A stretch of DNA of 30,172 nucleotides from Pseudomonadota bacterium (GTDB taxonomy: Bacteria; Pseudomonadota; Gammaproteobacteria; Halothiobacillales; Halothiobacillaceae), in the NCBI GenBank assembly GCA_021795795.1, contig JAJYPA010000046.1, positions 1 through 30,172 of the forward strand. The letters run 5' to 3'. The notes under the pieces were generated by a model, which was not told where the DNA came from, did no database searches, and saw only the letters and a list, made by a program, of their open reading frames with translations. Position numbers and translations under genes: made by a program. Shown here piece after piece: positions 8,194-15,353 of this stretch (its first letter is position 1; every line of letters begins with the position of its first letter).

Positions 8194-8914
8194 TTTCTTT
8201 CCCTTGTAATGTGGTGATTATATTGTTATCTGCAATACTTCCAACAACCTGCCATCATGACTAACAAGGTTAGCACCCTCACCTTAACGGCTTCCGCCTG
8301 CTTTGCCTCGCAAATGACAAACACCAGTTCTGCGCCGAAACGAAACAGCCGGTCTTTGTGGCTGATGGCCAACCGACCAAGACGGCTGCCACCTCATCCA
8401 GCAGTCGCTTCCGCCCTTTCCTGTGGTAGTTCAGCCTAAATCTAAATCGGCAACAACCCCGAAGGCCTGTCTCTGCTGGGCACAATAGCGTTTCTGAACC
8501 TACTTCCGCCGCCCTCCGTCCCGCACTTCTGCTCGCGAGAGGTACGAGCATGAGCAATGGTGCATCGCTAGTCTGGCCCTGCATGAAACACATCCTCGCC
8601 TGAGCTTGGACAGGTCACACCGGACAACGCTTCTCAGCAATGTGTCGTGTCAGTAACCGCTGCCTATCTCCCGCCGCCAGGGCATCGTCATAAGCGCCCC
8701 AGCAGCACTGAGATGCTTCACCTATCGCCACCAATCTGGCCATATCGTGTATGTATAAGTGAGATTTTGTTATATTTCAAGTGAACTGCTTAATTGTTCA
8801 AGCAGAATCCTGCGATTAAATTCGGAGGCTGACGCAACATGGCGTATCTGGATGATTTTACATGGCCATTTTCCCAGATGATAAGCCTGATACGGAGCCC
8901 CAGGCTGGGGGCAT
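8194..8914. other. Gap with decayed, unassigned coding remnants
   Basis: Several short protein-like frames appear in different registers. On the minus strand, 8743-8615 reads MARLVAIGEASQCCWGAYDD and on to a stop after 42 codons, and 8593-8279 has a 104-codon frame rich in Arg. Frame changes and stops interrupt both, as in a degraded gene. I could not identify the parent family. Confidence 0.3.
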
Positions 8915-8941
8915 AAAAAAGCCGGGGAAGACTCACCCGGC
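8915..8941 (-). terminator. Rho-independent terminator
   Basis: Read on the minus strand, a GC stem GCCGGG/CCCGGC with a nine-base loop is followed at once by six T. It lies about 320 bases downstream of the porin gene on the same strand and is the best intrinsic terminator in this part of the window, probably ending the propeller-porin transcript. Confidence 0.7.
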
Positions 8942-9259
8942 AAGTAAGGAGGAGGTACTGCACGACAACGTTGAAATAAGCAGGCCCGTCTCATCGGGAA
9001 TCAGGCGAATGGACCGGAACAACTTTGTGGCAGATTGAAAAACGTCCTTATATGTCTGGGGGATGATCCACAATGGGTTGTTTCATATTAATCTATCCTG
9101 CTTGGTTCGGAGTTACTCAAACTATTCCATAAACTAGGCACAACGCTATTGCAGTATGCGCTATCACTGATGTACACATAATCAATGAACTTGGTGCCCG
9201 CCGCAATCCAGCAGTCACAACAAACCCAATTTAATATGGGCGACAGCGGATGCGTCCAT
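8942..9259. other. 3' untranslated stretch after the porin gene
   Basis: No gene is recognised between the porin stop and the terminator. A 110-codon minus-strand frame (9088-9420) overlaps the porin 3' end in another register; its odd Cys/Trp/Ile-rich composition suggests it is not coding. Confidence 0.3.
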
Positions 9260-10384
9260 TTAAGAAAATCCGACATGTAGGCGCATGATGCCGACCAGAG
9301 CATCCGGATATGTTGCACTGGGATGAACCACATACTGCAGATCCGTTTGCAGATATACTCGATGGATAAGCCGCGCTGAATAATAGCCCTCAAAATCCGT
9401 TTCGGCATTATATGGCGCATCCCGCAACCAGGCCCGGGCCATACCTATGCCCACACTGTCGCCTGGTCGCGCCATCCAGAAATGCCGTAAACGCAATCCT
9501 GCGCCCATATACCAAGGCAGGACATTCACCGGATTGGGTGCCGCCTCAAACTCTAAAAAACTCCCCCAATCCATGCCATCCTGTGTCCAGCGGTACTCTC
9601 CAGTAGTGTAAACACCGCTGGTGTCATTCCCTAGCGTCGCCTGGTATTGTGGTAGCTGGCGGTTACGCCAACCACCCACTTTCACGATATACTTCCCGTC
9701 ACCCAAGGAGCCGTTCCTATCGGCTTCCAGCCAGATCATATTCCCCCGATGTGCAGGATCCATGAAGGGATGAATGGCATCCCCCTCGAAAGCACCCGCC
9801 ATCCCCGTCCAACCGCCAGCGCTATAACTCCCCATCACCCCCAGACTGGAAAAAGGGTAAGAAGAAGCTCCCGGCACGTTGACCCCCATCGCCGCCCCAA
9901 ACCCATAAGAAACATTCAGGAAATCACTCGCCACACCGGTAGAGTCGAAATAATCATTGGCACTGATGAGCCCTGCCCGCAACGTGGCATTATCTATATT
10001 TTGGCGGTAGTACAGCTTATAGAGCGCGCCCCGGTTGAGGCCGGTGAAGGCGTTAACACCCTGGGTATCACCCACGTAGTTCTCCGGATTGCCATTCTGG
10101 ATCGCCAAAAACTCTGTGACAAATCGCCCGCCATTCCACCAGCCGGCGCGGCCGGTATTGAAGGCAAACCCGGCCTTACCCGTAGCGTTGCCCACGGCAC
10201 CCGGGGCGATTCCCCCAGAAAAATTATCAATGCCCTCCAGACTGAGGTGTAGATTCCAGGAAAAGGCCTTGCTCAAACTGTCGGCATCCGCCGTCGATGC
10301 CGATAGGCAGGTTGAAGCAAGCATCCCCAGACAGGCCAGACAGACTGAACGACGCGCACGATGCCGTTTATATGGATTATTCAT
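9260..10384 (-). CDS. OprB-type outer-membrane porin
   Basis: The start at 10384 (MNNPYKRHRARRS) has GGTGAG just upstream; a TTG at 10408 would be the alternative. The 374-aa product has a signal peptide (cleaved near TADA, about residue 35) followed by amphipathic beta strands rich in Gly, Trp, Tyr and Asn, with typical OprB features: WNLHLSLEGIDNFSGG at the mature N-terminus, NAFTGLNRGALYKLYYRQ, and a C-terminal strand ending LHVGFS. OprB porins let carbohydrates and other small solutes through the outer membrane. The gene starts 14 bases after the stop of the propeller gene, so the two form an operon. The substrate is unknown, and sugar uptake is not obvious in an autotroph. Confidence 0.75.
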   Translation of the reverse strand: MNNPYKRHRARRSVCLACLGMLASTCLSASTADADSLSKAFSWNLHLSLEGIDNFSGGIAPGAVGNATGKAGFAFNTGRAGWWNGGRFVTEFLAIQNGNPENYVGDTQGVNAFTGLNRGALYKLYYRQNIDNATLRAGLISANDYFDSTGVASDFLNVSYGFGAAMGVNVPGASSYPFSSLGVMGSYSAGGWTGMAGAFEGDAIHPFMDPAHRGNMIWLEADRNGSLGDGKYIVKVGGWRNRQLPQYQATLGNDTSGVYTTGEYRWTQDGMDWGSFLEFEAAPNPVNVLPWYMGAGLRLRHFWMARPGDSVGIGMARAWLRDAPYNAETDFEGYYSARLIHRVYLQTDLQYVVHPSATYPDALVGIMRLHVGFS

Positions 10385-10397
10385 GTGCTCACCCACA

Positions 10398-11585
10398 TCA
10401 ATGACCAATGGCTATCAGAGTCCCGCCGCTCGTGCCGATATAGACACTGTCGCCCTTGGGCACCGGACCGGTGACCACGTTCTTGCTTTGATAGGTCCAT
10501 ACCATGCGCCCGCTCTGCGCATTGAAGGCCATAATTTTGTGATCATTTACTTTAAGTACTGCATCGCCTTGCCAAAGTACTGGTTGTGACTTAGGAATGC
10601 CATGCAACGCACTGCGCCAGAGCACTTTGCCAGTTTTTGCGGCAAGGCCCAGCAGACTCCCATCCCGTGAGGCGACAACCAGGGTTTGCTTGGCCATGAC
10701 CGGAGTGTAGGCGGTGTAGTCGGCCATCTGGGCATACCATAGTTGCTTCCCAGTTTCAGCCGAGAGGGCGTAGACGCCGCGGTCCCCCGCCCCGGACGCA
10801 ATAAATGCACGATCATGCCAGATGAGTGCGGTTGTATTAATGGGTCCGCTGGTCGTGAAATTCCACAGCGTCGCGCCTGTCGTCGTCGAATACGCATGCA
10901 CGGTGCCACCCCGGTTGCCGATGATCACCTCATGCTTCCAAACGGCGGGTTGCGCCACAAAGCCATAACCGGTTTTCTGCTGCCAGCGGATTTTTCCGGT
11001 TTTATCGAAGAGTCCATAGACGCTGTGATCGGCAGAACCAAAAATGACGGTGTGATCTACCACCACTGGTGCCGTCAATTTGGCGCCATCTCCTGCAAAT
11101 GCCCATAACCGGCGGTTTGGAATATTCCCAACCGGATAAAAGGCGTACAGGCTATGGCCATCCGTCTGTGCAAAAAGCAAATGATGCTCGTAGTGTGTGA
11201 GATGACTGCACATGCACTCCGGCGGCTCATGTCGGGTGTAGTCCCATATCAACTTGCCCGTTTTAGCCTCAATCGCCCGCAGATAATGGGTGCTGCCCAC
11301 ATCAGAAGCAACCAGAACTTGCGCACCTCCTAGAGTCACGGGCATTAGAATCGCCCCACCTGTTGTGAATCGCCAGAGAATTTTCCCATTTTTCGCCGCG
11401 AAGACGTTGGGGCCTTTGGATTGAGCTGTGGCGAAATAAACTGTGCCATCGGCTACCCGAGGTGGGTTGTAGATCGGCGCATGGACATCGACCGACCACT
11501 GCACCGGTACAGCGGCTATGGCCGCCGACGTCATAAGTGACGAAAAGATCATCATTGCCAAGGCAACGTTATGTCTAACCTGCAT
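10398..11585 (-). CDS. Exported PQQ-type beta-propeller repeat protein
   Basis: The ATG at 11585 is preceded by GAGGT and six bases. A signal peptide (cleavage after about AIA, residue 24) leads into a 395-aa protein made of about seven repeats of the pyrrolo-quinoline-quinone/BamB type, each with an A-x-TGK-x-x-W-like turn: AKNGKILW, AKTGKLIW, DKTGKIRW, TTTGATLW, AETGKQLW, AKTGKVLW and AQSGRMVW. This predicts a seven-bladed propeller in the periplasm. There is no sign of the PQQ dehydrogenase active site or a haem motif, so a scaffold or binding role, as in BamB, is more likely than an enzyme. It is the first gene of an operon with the porin and is driven from the 131-bp repeat copy at 11630-11760. 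Confidence 0.8.
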   Translation of the reverse strand: MQVRHNVALAMMIFSSLMTSAAIAAVPVQWSVDVHAPIYNPPRVADGTVYFATAQSKGPNVFAAKNGKILWRFTTGGAILMPVTLGGAQVLVASDVGSTHYLRAIEAKTGKLIWDYTRHEPPECMCSHLTHYEHHLLFAQTDGHSLYAFYPVGNIPNRRLWAFAGDGAKLTAPVVVDHTVIFGSADHSVYGLFDKTGKIRWQQKTGYGFVAQPAVWKHEVIIGNRGGTVHAYSTTTGATLWNFTTSGPINTTALIWHDRAFIASGAGDRGVYALSAETGKQLWYAQMADYTAYTPVMAKQTLVVASRDGSLLGLAAKTGKVLWRSALHGIPKSQPVLWQGDAVLKVNDHKIMAFNAQSGRMVWTYQSKNVVTGPVPKGDSVYIGTSGGTLIAIGH

Positions 11586-11629
11586 GGGAATACCTCGTTG
11601 TTAGGGGCTGGCGGCGCATCAGTAAAGGC

Positions 11630-11760
11630 TGTTTTGATATCATGTAAGTCACACGCATATTACACGCTGCGCGGCACTTGTTAACTGCGGCAAATTGTCG
11701 CACCGTCACGCAGGGCTTATACGCCATAATACTTAAGCTAACCAGAATACGCTAAATAAG
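11630..11760 (-). repeat. 131-bp promoter-bearing direct repeat, copy A
   Basis: This stretch aligns without gaps to 14445-14575; by eye about 14 of 131 positions differ (roughly 89% identity). Similarity stops sharply on both sides. It lies 45 bases upstream of the propeller gene, in the same orientation as copy B relative to its gene. Confidence 0.85.
11657..11684 (-). promoter_or_regulatory. Sigma70-like promoter in repeat copy A
   Basis: On the minus strand TTAACA (11679-11684) and TAATAT (11657-11662) are 16 bases apart. Both hexamers and most of the spacer are unchanged in copy B while other parts of the repeat have diverged. It would give a leader of about 65 bases for the propeller gene. 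Confidence 0.55.
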
Positions 11761-11786
11761 TGTCAGGCTCTGCGCGCAGATGGATG

Positions 11787-11823
11787 GGGGTCTCCCCAGA
11801 AAACGGAAAAATCGTACGCCAAG
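11787..11823 (+). mobile_element. Orphan Tn3/Tn21-type terminal inverted repeat
   Basis: The sequence GGGGTCTCCCCAGAAAACGG, continuing AAAAATCG and ending ACGCCAAG, closely follows the 38-bp Tn21-group end (GGGG...CTCAGAAAACGGAAAA...GC-AAG). It points rightwards into the element. No partner end, Tn3 transposase or resolvase is visible, so only one end remains. Confidence 0.55.
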
Positions 11824-11835
11824 CCTGTCCGCCAT

Positions 11836-12060
11836 TTGATGACGGAGGCTGCGGCGCAAACAGGTCAACCCGCCCAGGATCTGTCCTTCATCCACGCGGT
11901 TCGCGTCCTCCATCGCCGCCTCCTGGCAGCCGGCGCTATTCCTCCCTCGGGATCGGGCCACACGCAGCGGGAGGAATCCGGCGATCGGCGAAACCATCCA
12001 GATACCCGCCAGGCGCGGCGTATGTTTCAAGGCCGCTGTAGATCTCCAGAAAACCTCAGC
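11836..12060 (+). pseudogene. IS4-family transposase, C-terminal remnant
   Basis: The frame reads LSFIHAVRVLHRRL near its beginning, which matches the C-terminal 'LSFVHAVRVIRRKL' helix of IS4-family DDE transposases, followed by an AIPPS stretch and DTRQARRMFQGRC, which resembles the usual R-x-x-PRxVKRKMS tail with disruptions. Only about 75 codons of the C-terminus can be traced; the catalytic domain is absent. It lies directly inside the orphan Tn3-like end, so several elements have been nested or recombined here. Confidence 0.45.
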
Positions 12061-12227
12061 CACAGCAAGAAAACATCCGTTGGCGCTGCTGCGCGGCAAA
12101 ACCACATGACCCGGTCTGCGGTTCTTTCCGCAACCCCATAAAGCGCCTACAATAAAACGCCTACAATTGAAAAAGGGGCTCAGCGGGGCACATCGTAAAA
12201 CGCAGGGCATAAGGCAAGATTTACACC

Positions 12228-12441
12228 ATGAAGCTCCCTGTGGAATACGAACAGGAAGATGCTGGTCGCTGGATAGCAGCGATACCGCAAATACTCGGCG
12301 TCGTGTGCTATGGCGTGTCGTGTAACGATGCAGAGCGGCCAAGGTGGAAGCCTGAGCACTCAGAGTCATCCGCCGACTGCCTTGATGAAAGTGAAATGAC
12401 AGCATCTCCAATCACCATTGAGACAATGGAAAGTGCCAAGC
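12228..12441 (+). pseudogene. Decayed HicB antitoxin
   Basis: The N-terminus MKLPVEYEQEDAGRWIAAIP, followed by a PGVxxYG-like segment, is the first strand pair of the HicB partial RNase H-like fold. After NDA the register breaks: AKVEA of the usual 'AxAKVEALALR' helix is in another frame and hits a stop, and about 15-20 codons seem deleted before EHSES. The DNA-binding C-terminus is not recognisable. The same frame runs on into the hicA remnant and produces a misleading 143-codon chimera (12228-12659). Confidence 0.7.
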
Positions 12442-12659
12442 ATGAACCAATGGCCGTCTTTGAAGGCACGACTTGTATTGGCGGCGCCCGTTCGGATTGG
12501 TTGGCGAGTCAAGCGGCGAGCCGGATCACACCGAATCCCCAACCGCCCAGATTGGCCGGATGTAGTGTTCGCATTTCACGACGGGGAAAGGAAATCGGCC
12601 CCAAAATGCTGGCGCGATTAGTCAAGCGCAGGGGGCTAACACCGGAGAACATACGATGA
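12442..12659 (+). pseudogene. HicA toxin with a frameshift
   Basis: From the ATG at 12442 the product reads MNQWPSLKARLVLAAPVRIGW and then GSHRI, with the catalytic His region (about residue 30), then PDWPDVVFAFHDGE. Around 12585-12592 the register slips, and EIGPKMLARLVKRRGLTPENI continues in the next frame to the stop at 12659. Both halves together give a near full-length HicA mRNA interferase of about 72 aa, so the lesion is a recent one- or two-base indel. With hicB also broken, the toxin-antitoxin pair should be inactive. Confidence 0.75.
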
Positions 12660-12822
12660 GCTTCATTGTAATATCCCAACTTGGCGGCCTCAGCGAAGAC
12701 CACGGAACCAGCAACATCAGGGGTTCTAGTCCCGCTGGCCAAGACCGCATGAGACACAACGATGCATAAGGTCTGGTGGCGTCCAACCTAAATATGACTC
12801 AACATAACGATGGATAGAAAAA

Positions 12823-13407
12823 ATGAAGAACGTGATCTCCCCGAAGAATATGAAAAGAATAATTCAATATGCCTTACTGATGACCTATTTTATTATCTTC
12901 TCGTCATCAGCCCTGGCTTCTGACAAACGGCAAGAACTTTGGAGTCGGCTGAAACATGCAACTTATATTCAAATGGGTTCAGGGAAAACGATAATTTATG
13001 ACTTTTTCGACCCTAACTGTCTATATTGTGCAAAAGCATTCCAATTGGAACGCCCGTTCATCGATAAGGGCCAACTCACCGCTCGCTACGTGCCGGTAGG
13101 TTTCCTCACCGACTCCAGCTTCGGTAAAGCTGCCGCCATTCTTCAGGCACAAAATCCACAAGAAGCCATGACAAAGAACTACATGGGGCTACTCAAAACC
13201 GGAGATGCGGCGATCTCATCTGCCACGGCCACGGAAGCCACTCATTCCGCGTTGCGGCAGAATGAGCGAATTTTCATAAATACCGGTGCCACCACCTTAC
13301 CAGAGTTGGTTTATAGACTTCCTGATGGACAGGTGGGGGTCTTTCGCGGCGAGCTGTCGACGGAACAACTCGATCTTCTAACCTCTGGACACAGACTAGA
13401 CAATTAG
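12823..13407 (+). CDS. DsbG/DsbC-like thiol:disulfide interchange protein (copy 2), periplasmic
   Basis: A signal peptide (hydrophobic stretch 13-30, cleavage after ALA, residue 32) precedes one thioredoxin-fold domain. The active site is CLYC (Cys66-Cys69) in YDFFDPNCLYCAKAF. The cis-proline loop is TLP (Pro160), with Leu instead of the Thr usual before the cis-proline in DsbC/DsbG. The N-terminal dimerisation domain is missing. The protein shares the blocks TIIYDFFDPNC, GQLTARYVPVGF and AAAILQAQNP with the copies at 4525 and 16628. It ends 16 bases from the convergent CxCxC outer-membrane protein gene, a possible client. The ribosome site is weak; a later ATG (residue 10) is an alternative start. 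Confidence 0.8.
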   Translation: MKNVISPKNMKRIIQYALLMTYFIIFSSSALASDKRQELWSRLKHATYIQMGSGKTIIYDFFDPNCLYCAKAFQLERPFIDKGQLTARYVPVGFLTDSSFGKAAAILQAQNPQEAMTKNYMGLLKTGDAAISSATATEATHSALRQNERIFINTGATTLPELVYRLPDGQVGVFRGELSTEQLDLLTSGHRLDN

Positions 13408-13423
13408 AGGCCAGCTAATCATC

Positions 13424-14431
13424 TCAGAACTGGTATGTCACACCCGCATTCACCATGAAATGCGCGACCTGCTGATAGCCATTGGCGTAACGATAAATCG
13501 GCAAATAAACCGAAGTATTCAATAACCATTTACTGCTCAGGTCGATCTGCGCACCTGGAGTGATATATAGGTTGGAATAACCACTATTCATATTACCATA
13601 TGCAGCGTCACCACCACCTTGGTCATGGCCTCGCCACTGGTAGTTCAGCTGCAGGGTAGGAATCAAATGGGTACTGGTCTCTATCCCGTCATAATGCGCC
13701 CCCACGGCGAGATTCACACTGTCCCCCGGACGATACCCCTGGTAACTATCGAGTGCGTGACGCCACAGGATCTGCGTGAACCATCCCCAGTCGGTCTCAT
13801 TCCCCATCTTATATCCACCAAGAAGCAAATCGTTCGTACCTGTTCCTGGTTGGGTGTCTCGATCCATGATGGGACCCCCTTGATAATAATTACCGGCATT
13901 GGTCGGCCCTGTAGGCAGTTTTAAACCAAAGGTTATACCGCTGGACATATCGCTTGAGAAACCAGTGTACATGCCCATTATACGGATATCCGAAAGAACC
14001 GTGGCGTTAGAGGTAAGTATTTGTGGTGAAACACCCTGACTCGCATCGCTAAACCCGACGGTGCCATTACTGTCGGTGGCAAAGTGCCTATTCCAGTATG
14101 GAATCATCGCCATGATCCCCCACTGATGATTGAACATATGCTGAATGTTTAAACTAAAGAAATTTGTCTTTATTTGCTTGTCCGGATTTAAATTACCCGA
14201 CACGACACTACTACCGTGCTGGGTTTCATTCTGGTTCATATAGTCGTACTGAAGCGAGATCTTGGTTTTGTAGAAGGTGCTGGGAAGACCAGGCAAACCC
14301 AGATTGAAAACACCACAACCACAAGCGCAAGCTGACGCCATGTTTGGAATCATGGCGATGGTGATCGCGGTCATCGTAGTCGACAAAAAACGTAACGTTG
14401 CAATCTTATGTAGATTATATAGATTGGTCAT
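13424..14431 (-). CDS. Outer-membrane beta-barrel protein with CxCxC at its mature N-terminus
   Basis: The start at 14431 (MTNLYNLHKIATL) follows GGGAG with eight-base spacing; the longer frame would run back through the promoter repeat. The 335-aa protein has a signal peptide ending NMASA and then CACGCGVF (Cys35, 37, 39) right at the expected cleavage point. The remainder shows alternating amphipathic strands with Gly/Asn/Tyr/Trp-rich loops (LKLPTGPTNAG, DLLLGGYKMG, WRHALDSYQGYRPGD) and ends with GVTYQF, the aromatic C-terminal strand of barrel proteins. It resembles uncharacterised 'CACGCGVF' outer-membrane proteins of metal-handling bacteria; the substrate is unknown. The cysteine cluster could bind metal or take part in thiol exchange with the DsbG-like neighbour. 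Transcription starts in repeat copy B. Confidence 0.7.
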   Translation of the reverse strand: MTNLYNLHKIATLRFLSTTMTAITIAMIPNMASACACGCGVFNLGLPGLPSTFYKTKISLQYDYMNQNETQHGSSVVSGNLNPDKQIKTNFFSLNIQHMFNHQWGIMAMIPYWNRHFATDSNGTVGFSDASQGVSPQILTSNATVLSDIRIMGMYTGFSSDMSSGITFGLKLPTGPTNAGNYYQGGPIMDRDTQPGTGTNDLLLGGYKMGNETDWGWFTQILWRHALDSYQGYRPGDSVNLAVGAHYDGIETSTHLIPTLQLNYQWRGHDQGGGDAAYGNMNSGYSNLYITPGAQIDLSSKWLLNTSVYLPIYRYANGYQQVAHFMVNAGVTYQF

Positions 14432-14444
14432 ACCTGTTTCTCCC

Positions 14445-14575
14445 TGTTTTGATATCATGTAAGTCGCATGGATATTACACGCTGCGCGGCCCGTGTTAAC
14501 TGCGGCAAATTGTCGCACCCTCACGCCTGACCTATACACCATAATATTTAAGCTAAATAGAATACGCTAAATAAG
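14445..14575 (-). repeat. 131-bp promoter-bearing direct repeat, copy B
   Basis: Gapless partner of 11630-11760 (about 89% identical by eye). It ends 14 bases upstream of the start codon of the CxCxC outer-membrane protein gene, so the ribosome site lies partly in the repeat edge. Confidence 0.85.
14472..14499 (-). promoter_or_regulatory. Sigma70-like promoter in repeat copy B
   Basis: TTAACA (14494-14499), a 16-base spacer and TAATAT (14472-14477) on the minus strand are identical in hexamers and spacing to copy A. The leader to the ATG at 14431 would be about 34 bases. Confidence 0.55.
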
Positions 14576-14801
14576 CGGCAGGTTTGGCTCGCAGGCGGAT
14601 ACGCTGAGCCTCGGTGGGTACAAGTTTTGAGGGGTTTGCCGGGTTCATCCCGGCGGCATGCTGGGTGCAGTGAATCTGCCGCAGACCCCGCGGCAGACAC
14701 GCATCATTTTTCAGGGTATAGGTGCGAGCGACTGCTGTGACCCGGAAAACCCGAGCCATTCCTGCGGTGTTTTGCCAGCACACCCGCCAACGATACGTTG
14801 A
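14576..14801. other. Unassigned stretch beyond the repeat
   Basis: Open frames exist on both strands (for example 14553-14783 minus) but are interrupted or compositionally odd. I see no recognisable gene; the stretch may be debris of a mobile element. Confidence 0.25.
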
Positions 14802-15158
14802 CTATGCCGTCGTGGGTCCGTCTTTGCTGATCCCGTCGTGAGCCTGCGACTTCGCCGAGTCAGATGAACTCAGTGGCCTGCTTATCCCGTTCTCCCCACC
14901 TTCTGGCCTAACCCCTAGCCAAGAGGCGAAGGTGTCGAAATCAGGATACCGTTCGCCGGTTTCCCTTCTATATTGCTCAACAACCCTACGTAATGCTGAA
15001 AATGCAATTTTCAACAACTTTGTATCACGATCACCTTTATTGCGAGCATTGCGGTTCAATCCCAGAGTTACCTCCATAATCTCCAGATCAACCGCATCAT
15101 CCCCGAAATACTCAGCTGACACCCGTCGAACGGGTATGCCTACGACATTCTTGGCCAT
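14802..15158 (-). CDS. Uncharacterised protein, 118 aa, divergent from the recombinase
   Basis: The start at 15158 (MAKNVVGIPVRRVSAEYFG) is preceded by AGGGG about 11 bases upstream; the frame could run up to 15272 but without a ribosome site. The product is soluble, basic in the middle (LGLNRNARNKGDRDTK) and helical (LLKIAFSALRRVVEQYRRE), with a hydrophilic tail containing many Ser. No family is recognised. Its position head-to-head with the tyrosine recombinase gene, with about 195 bases between, is typical of a small accessory or regulatory gene of an integrative element; that is inference. Confidence 0.5.
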   Translation of the reverse strand: MAKNVVGIPVRRVSAEYFGDDAVDLEIMEVTLGLNRNARNKGDRDTKLLKIAFSALRRVVEQYRRETGERYPDFDTFASWLGVRPEGGENGISRPLSSSDSAKSQAHDGISKDGPTTA

Positions 15159-15353
15159 TATTGAAACTACCCCTAAGTTTACCTGGACAACGTATTGTAT
15201 TCCGTACCATGCCGTTTGACGAGCCGTACAACGCGTGACGTTATGATAATACTGCTGTGCCCGATCTGGCATGGAGGACGATATGGGGCTATTGTAGTGC
15301 GTATAATCGGCATTATACTAACTAGAGACGAATCAGCAGGGGAAAAACGGGGT

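Noticed and set aside
9088..9420. A 110-codon frame overlapping the porin end
   Set aside because: Wrong register relative to the porin, unusual Cys/Trp/Ile composition and no ribosome site.
10994..11585. Possible PQQ-dependent dehydrogenase
   Set aside because: The propeller repeats are there, but the active-site Asp/Asn/Ca-binding motifs and the usual 550+ residue length are missing; it is better described as a BamB-like repeat protein.
11752..12411. A 219-codon minus-strand frame
   Set aside because: It covers the Tn3-like end, the IS4 tail and the hicB remnant on the opposite strand, has no ribosome site and no recognisable motif.
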